This document shows positions 57,791 to 64,000 of a stretch of 64,000 bases of DNA, piece by piece. This DNA comes from Lateolabrax maculatus (taxonomy: Eukaryota > Chordata > Actinopteri > Acropomatiformes > Lateolabracidae), in assembly GCA_031216445.1 (NCBI GenBank), contig CM062197.1, forward strand, positions 1,692,501-1,756,500, read 5' to 3'. Each line of letters starts with the position of its first letter. Position 1 is the first letter of the stretch. Under the pieces are notes generated by a model. That model searched no databases, was not told where the DNA came from, and worked only from the letters and a program-made list of their open reading frames with translations. The translations under genes and the position numbers were made by a program.

Positions 57791-60700
57791 TTAATGTGTG
57801 ATTCCAATGAGTAATGAGGTCACAGCCTGGAGACCACATTTCAAACCTGTACATATCACCCATTCATCACCCATTCACCCATTCATTTAAAAATAATTTC
57901 CATGTGTGTTCCAGTGCCTAATGCTCTAAACATACATTTTCATTTTAATAATAAATAAATACAGGCAGTTCTGCCATTTTGACATATTAATCCTTGTCAA
58001 TTTACAGCCTGAAAGTCTCCTAAAATACTCTAATAATGTCTTGCTTTTATTATGTGATTATACTCTTGAGCCGCTCATTACTGCTAAATGGATTTTAAAC
58101 CATTTTGCTTTTACTTGGATAAAAGCTCACCAGCACCAACATGTCTACGAGGATAAAGAACACTTTGCCCACCTGCATTTTATTGTCTCTCTCTTTTTTT
58201 GATTGTTTCTCTGTGGTTCCTCCCCACAGCGACACTGTTTCCTCCACCTCCTTCACCACATCCTGCATGTCAAACTCCATCCTTCATCCCCTCCTCTAGG
58301 TATGACGCCAAACCCTCTGTCTTCCCATTGGCATGCCAAACATTTCACCCCCCCATCCTCCCACCGTTTGAGCTCACTAACTGCAGGGGCCGTCTGTTTG
58401 TAGAGTCTGAAGTTTGAGCTCTGTGCCACAGGGATTACTCTGAAAGCCTTTTAGTCATTTCATCTTGAGAATATAACCTCGACTGTGCCACGTGGTTACT
58501 GCGTGACAGGGTGGTTTGCTGCACTGAATTAAACTTGAATTATAATATCACTTTGCACAGGTAACTTGAGATCATTTCTGTTTTGACTTGGGTCATTTGG
58601 TTTGGTTTCGGGTGGTTGATCTTGAGGGTGTCTGGTGTGGATCGCCACTTAAACTCTGCAGCACAGGATTGATATAGTCTTCTGTCTGAGCAGAGAGGGT
58701 TCGGAAGTTGGCTTCAGTCTGCAAAGTTTATTTTAGGTCAATTTCTTTCAGATTCAAACTAATTTTTTAGTTGAATTAATTCCAGTTACTTTTCTCAATC
58801 ACAATAGAGCATTTATAAACCAGTGTGTTCTAAAGGAATAGAGGAATAAAGGGAATTGGTAAACTTGCAATATTTATGTGTTAGAGGACAGACAATATTT
58901 AGTACAGACGTTAGAATTGTCAGAACTAAAGTTCAGAATACATTAATGTTCTTTTGTCCCCATGGCTTTTATTTCTGTTGCATGTTCTAATGTAAAATAC
59001 ATCTTCATTTCCTCCTTTTTTCCCCAGTTATTTTCTATTCATCTCATTACCTTTTTTCTCTTTGCACAGCGCGGGCTTAATGCTGTGCCAAGCTGAATCT
59101 GATCTGAGGAGAAACTGAAAACGTGCTTTAAACATTTGGTTTTCCAATTCCAATATCCAGCCTGCAGTCTATCTGCTGTCTAGACTTTGAATCAAGCTCA
59201 TTAGCTTGATGTGAAGCAGGGATGACCTCTCCCACTATACCAAGGAAGTAGCTTTTTACAAACTCTCCATGTTCAAATGCAGCCTAAGTCAATAAGGGGA
59301 AGAGATGGAAGCGAGACTTCTGAATCTAGCTCATTAGCTGGATGTGAAATGCAACCATAACTTTCAACACTTTGCTGCTGTAAAGCTGTCTGCTTTTTAT
59401 TTAAAGTACTGGAAGGTGATAATGAGGGAAGAATGTAGGTTGATGTAACCCCAGGTAAAGACAATTTCATTGATACAGCTGTGTTTTGTATTGGGTATTG
59501 GGTATGTGGGCTGAGGGATTGTGGATTTCTTTAGCCCTCCTCAGCCCTCAGACTGACATCATGTTTATGTTAGCCTTTCTTTTGTTGGAAGGGAATGTCT
59601 TCAAGGAAATTTAAGAAATATTTTGACTTAAGAAGGATTTTTTTCTGTAAGTCATATTACAGAAACCTGTATGGCTTTGTTGATCTCTTCCATTCTTGTT
59701 GCCAGTTTTGTGGCCATTTTTCTGTCACTATTTTTCCCGAACGTAGCCAGGCCTCGTAAAAAGACAGCGTCCCACCTCTAGACCTTACAGTACAGTCGGA
59801 CAAACTCATGTTGCTCTAATAAAGAACTTGAACTGTTTGACTCAAACGAACACTGTAACAAAAACTGGTCTCATTTCAACTGAAGGAGAGGAAATCATTT
59901 GGGCTGTAATATGAGGGGGGAAATGGAACATTTTGAGAATATAGGGATGTTCTGATTCAGGATATTCAAGTTATCAGTTTAATATTTTTTTTTTTTTGAT
60001 ATAAAAATAATGGTCAATCCTAAACATGTATCAACACTTCCAGATTGAGTTGGATGGGGTGGGTTGGATAATGTATTAATAGGAATCTGGATAATTATCT
60101 TCCCTTGATAAATTGTATGTTTTATATATAAAAAATGTGTTTGGTAAAAAAAGTTTTACTCCTGTGTTTGAGAGAGATAGAGAGAGAGAGAGTCTTGCTG
60201 CATTCAGTGTTTTTTTTTTTTTTTGTCCTGTACTTGAGCCTGAAGGTGCTCTGTAGGGCCAAGAACCAATTAACCCATCTGCACCACTGTGGGCTCTGAC
60301 CGGTGTGACAAGCTCTGCGGTGCCAAACTACATAATGGTCCTCAGCTCAGGGTGCAGAGGGAGCTCCTCCCTGTAGTAGAGCTCAATGAAACAAGCTGAG
60401 CAGCTCAGGACGCAGAGGACAGGCTGCTCTGCTGCTGAGCGGTGAGGACAATGTGACAACGGGTGATGATGGAACTATTGTGTGAGTCCCACTTTTCCTT
60501 GCATGCTTGCTGGATTGATTTTGCACTTTGGCTTGGCAAAATGAAGACTGTAGCCAGCAAAAAGGGGGAAAGAAAGAAACTTTCTAAAGATTTAATTTCT
60601 GAAAATTTGCACGAAATGGATTGAGATGATTAGTTGATACAAGGGAAAAGATTCAATAGACAATTCATGCATTAAGTAGGACTCATTATTTAAAACTTTT

Positions 60701-61069
60701 TGGGACTTATTGGAATTAATGTTAAGAAAAAACTGAAAATCTGATGAAAGAAAATATATTGTTGCCAGAATCCAGGTTAAAATCAGAATTCAAATATAGT
60801 TTGCAATGCAAAAACCTCTATTTTTGAAATGACTTACAGGGACTGGTCTGCATATTAATGTTCAGTACTTCATCCCTCCGTTATGTCTTCACTTTTTAGT
60901 GGAAGCTGTCCTCACTGCCAGGTAAACTGTGAAAACTGGGTTCCCTTGCAGGGAGAATAACATTTTTGAAGTGGAACATAAGGTACAGATAAAGCTTAGT
61001 TTACATACTTAACAAGACTAAGTCTGCATTCATGCAACAGCACAGCAGCGCATTTATCTTAATGCGTAC
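57791..61069. other. Non-coding DNA with homopolymer and GA tracts
   Basis: About 3.3 kb without a supported gene. Contains a T13 run at 59985-59997, a GA run at about 60169-60192 and a T15 run at 60210-60224. A good acceptor-like tract ends at 58229 (CCTCCCCACAG), with a donor-like GTATGA 70 bp later. The enclosed sequence is Pro/Ser-rich in the open frame and I do not recognise it. Confidence 0.4.
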
Positions 61070-61265
61070 TGTTAATCAGCATGCTTACATGCTCACATTG
61101 ACAATGTTAACATGCTGATGTTCAGCAGGTGTAATGTTTACCATGTTCAACATCTTAGTTTAGTGTGTCAGCATGTTAACATTTGCTGGGAAAGCCATTA
61201 GTTTTGTGGGATTTAGTGATGAAGCAAAGTGTTGATGATGGCACTTGATGAAACGTTAAGGGAAC
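61070..61265 (+). repeat. Dispersed fish repeat (GTTAACATGCTGATGTT type)
   Basis: CATGCTCACATTGACAATGT, TAACATGCTGATGTTCAGCA, GGTGTAATGTTTACCATGTT, CATCTTAGTTTAGTGTGTC, AGCATGTTAACATTTGCTG and CACTTGATGAAACGTTAAGG match, in order, a common teleost repeat. It lies immediately next to the piggyBac relic. Only its beginning is present. Confidence 0.7.
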
Positions 61266-61289
61266 AAATCACCCATGTTTTTATTGTTT

Positions 61290-61745
61290 TCAGCCTCGAC
61301 AGCGGGTCTAAGCTCAGTAACATAGCGCTTTTATTTCACTTTTCATAATGGTCTCTGTTCCCAGGAAAACATTTGCTTTCAACATATCCAGTCCTTTGAC
61401 AGAGGTGAAATACCTGTCAAAGTACAGGTGTGTTCCTCTTGGAAGAGACTATGCCATCTGAGCGATTGCATTCCCGTCCGATTTTCCAGCTGCTCCAGAC
61501 CACTGGGACTGGCGATCACAAATGCTTTCAGTCCTGTGGGATCTGCTTTCTCTGGCACAAACTGCCGTACAGGACGCCGGCCTGTGAAGGGAATCATCTG
61601 CTCATCTACACAGGCCTTCCCTGGTCTCCGCAGATTGAGGCAGCCTTGTTGCACTCTGTTTAAGAGGGGTCTCACCCTCTAGAGGGCATCTGTCTTTGTC
61701 TCTGATCGTTTACCTCCCTTGCTGGCATAAAATGTGGAGGCTGCG
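61290..61745 (-). pseudogene. piggyBac-type transposase relic (PGBD-like)
   Basis: The minus-strand frame 61675-61379 starts RPLLNRVQQGCLN and reaches CVDEQMIPFTGRRPVRQFVP and PTGLKAFVIASPSG. This is the core of a piggyBac DDE/D transposase, with the first catalytic Asp in DEQM (about 61605). After a frameshift, another minus frame continues with GTHLYFDRYFTSVKGLDML, carrying the second catalytic Asp in the FDRYFTS box (about 61417). Upstream, at 61680, a stop interrupts the segment KTDAL-stop-RVRPLL. Such enzymes cut and paste DNA at TTAA sites. About 150 of some 550-600 residues remain; the N-terminus and the Cys-rich C-terminal domain are not readable. This is a dead copy. By memory it is closest to the vertebrate PGBD2/3-like group. 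Confidence 0.85.
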
Positions 61746-64000
61746 ATGCCCGCCATTTTGAAAAGAAAGTCCACCTGGTCTGTTAGCCAAACCCCCACAA
61801 CTGTGGCTTCAGTAGAAAGCCTGGGGTGTCCTCGACGGTGCAGTAGGACTCAAATAAATTGCATAAATTGTGTCAGACTCATGTCACCCACAGAGAACAA
61901 AAATGAATTGCCGGGTCTTAGGAGGGTAGGTCCCAACACAGCTCCTCAAATGGCCGAAACACAAATCATTTCTTTCCGACAGCAAATGAATGAATAAGAC
62001 ATGTCAAGAGGTGCAGGAAAATTGCAGCAAAGGGAAAGTAATCATCACTTCTTTAGGAGGACAATATCAGGGAGTCCAGAGCAGGAAATCGACTGGGTGA
62101 GGGGGACTGCAATAGGAGAGGAGGAAGATGATGAAACTAAGGATCACATTTTGAAAAAAGAAGGCTGAACAATGCAATGATTTATACAGGGGGAAGAGAG
62201 TGTATGCCAGGAGGACAGAAAATTGATAAATGGACCAAGTGCACAGAATAATGTCATGCTAATGACCACAGGGAGCATCAACCTACCCTGCTTTCCTTTT
62301 ATACGACCTTAAAGTGCCAGACGATAAACACAGCATCTGTCTTCCTAAACAGCTGGACAACAATGAAGGATACTTTTCAATAAAAAAAGGTTTCAATGAG
62401 CTGTAATACAAACAAACATTAGTTTACGACATGTGTTTGTGTGGCAACAAAGACCACATAGTAACTGTATTATAGTTATGTAACTCATAACTGGACTGTC
62501 AATGTTCGTGTCCATATAACCTGACTTGATCTAAGAGGGATGCTTTATAGCTTGTTATGGAAAATACTTCTGTTTGCCAGGTGTTCGTTACAGTTGTTTT
62601 TGCTTGTGGTCAGTGATTTAACTCTTCTCCATGCTTTATTCATCAAATGGGTTTAGCTATTTTGCTTTCATGAGGTTGGAAATGGAGATTTTGTGTGGTA
62701 ACGAGCCATGGTTTAAGAGCGAGGGTGGATGCCACAGAGGGTTTTCGATGGTTAAAGACAGGTTACTGGTTAAAAAACTAGATTTGACAATGATCGCCTT
62801 CATGGTTAAAAGAAACCAACGTTGACTGTTGGTCGAATTTCCACTTAATTATTCACAATTCCTCAAGCTAACTCAAAGAAAAACTATGGTTTATTACAAC
62901 TTAGGTTTTATTTTCACAGCTCTGGCCATCAGTTATTATTGCACTGTACTCATCAAAGTAATTGCTGCGCAGCGTTCACTGTGTTTGCAAAAATACACCA
63001 AGTACGTCAGGTCAGATGTGATGGATGTTTACAACGGTTTAACAGTATCACTTCGTTTTTTTTAAAGCCGACTAACCTTTAGGATTGTTTACAACTTAAT
63101 CAAATCGTATGACTGCTTGAGTTTCCTACTCCATCTTAACCATTTTTTTGTGATTTTATTACAGTCTGGTGAAGACCAAAGTAAAGTGGTAAGCGAAAAA
63201 TAAAACCTATCACACCTAGTAGAAAAAAATGAACAGTTGAGCTTTTTCTTAAAGTCAGTTTACAAGAACCTGTATAGCAGCGTCTCATTTCTTTCTGGCC
63301 TTGGCACAGGATACAGATGATATAATGAAACTTTGTCATGTACTATATCTTAATAAACACCTGAGATTGTGACTCTAAAGTGACATCTCACAAGGTCTCC
63401 TGAGAGGTGAGAGTAAACGTTTTCAGACCTTCCGGGAATAGTATGATGATATAGAAATTTGCCTTCAAATGGCCACCACTGGGATTTGGATTTTTGGAAT
63501 CATAAAGTCACGCATGATAAAACAGAGACTAGAGAATTTTTGTTCAAAATACACAGGATTAAAAAATAATCTGCACAACTGCACGGCGTAAGAAAGGCAT
63601 CAAGCCCTAATGTTGCAAGTTTTTGTACTATCTTCTGTAATACTTCTAGTTTGCTGATATTTATTTGAGCCCTTTGCATGTTGCTGTTTTCATGCTGATA
63701 ACCATATTTTAATAATAGCGAGGACACAAGGTCCACCTCACGCACACACACAACACCATTTCAGGCCTCGCTGTCGTAAATAGCGATCTGGAACATAATA
63801 TTTCTCTCACTCCGGCTCCATTCGTCCTTTGACTCCGTCCGCTCTCTGCCTTCACTCTTCTCTCTTCCCTTTTCATCTCTGAATGCACAGTGCAATAAAG
63901 TCCAGACAGAGTAATTACAGCCTGCCGACAAATAACATAGAACCATCCGACAGAGGGCAACTTCATATGCTTTTAAGCTGCTTATTTTCACCCTGCAGCA
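61746..64000. other. Non-coding DNA, mostly unassigned
   Basis: About 2.3 kb. The first 250 bp may be decayed upstream piggyBac sequence: the minus strand carries several short stretches, interrupted by stops, between about 61750 and 62000. The part at 62665-62835 has a texture (CATGGTTTAAGAGC, ATGGTTAAAGACAGGTTAC, ACCAACGTTGACTGTTGG) like a diverged teleost dispersed repeat. A 21-bp match to 36964-36984 lies at 63017-63037. No gene supported up to the window end. Confidence 0.4.

Overview
The window looks like non-coding DNA, intergenic or intronic, from a ray-finned fish, most likely a percomorph (spiny-rayed) teleost. This is inferred from composition (AT-rich, CpG-poor, many vertebrate-type microsatellites) and from about twenty stretches that I recognise from memory as dispersed repeats of spiny-rayed fish genomes. 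No database was searched. There is no operon, no bacterial, plasmid or phage gene, no CRISPR array, no rRNA and no tRNA gene that I can support. No intact cellular protein-coding gene can be called. The reading frames present are short, lie in low-complexity DNA or sit inside transposon remnants.

Layout. 1-2.6 kb: two copies of one dispersed repeat in opposite orientation. 5.5-5.8 kb: a repeat that recurs at 23.2-24.0 kb. 6.5-6.8 kb: a diverged two-unit tandem duplication. 7.2-10.9 kb: three LINE pieces (an endonuclease fragment on +, a reverse-transcriptase C-terminal part on -, a 3' tail on +). 15.0-15.9 kb: a TTAA-flanked element with terminal inverted repeats. 16.4-16.6 kb: a compound AT/GATA/GA microsatellite. 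17.8-18.1 kb: a GC-rich dispersed repeat. 23.3-23.76 kb: an LTR-like insert splitting an older repeat. 26.0-35.9 kb: scattered MITE or SINE-like copies and unique DNA. 37.6-38.8 kb: a LINE on +. 43.7-44.3 kb: a Ty3/Gypsy fragment running into an LTR start on -. 44.7-45.1 kb: a dispersed repeat. 49.4-49.6 and 51.7-52.9 kb: LINE reverse-transcriptase remnants on -. 57.0-57.8 kb: two more dispersed repeats. 61.1-61.75 kb: a dispersed repeat beside a dead piggyBac transposase on -.

No genes act together here. The window is mainly a record of element insertion and decay: at least five LINE pieces, one LTR retrotransposon piece plus one LTR-like insert, and DNA transposons. All the transposase and reverse-transcriptase pieces are frameshifted, stopped or internally deleted.

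The points that deserve checking most are a possible 61-codon cysteine-rich exon on the minus strand (54816-54998), a possible short terminal exon on the plus strand (47589-47726), the nested LTR-like insertion, the TTAA element, two identical RFX X-box palindromes, and two stretches that look like conserved non-coding DNA (34.7-35.3 and 45.5-45.6 kb). I found no convincing new multi-gene biological system.
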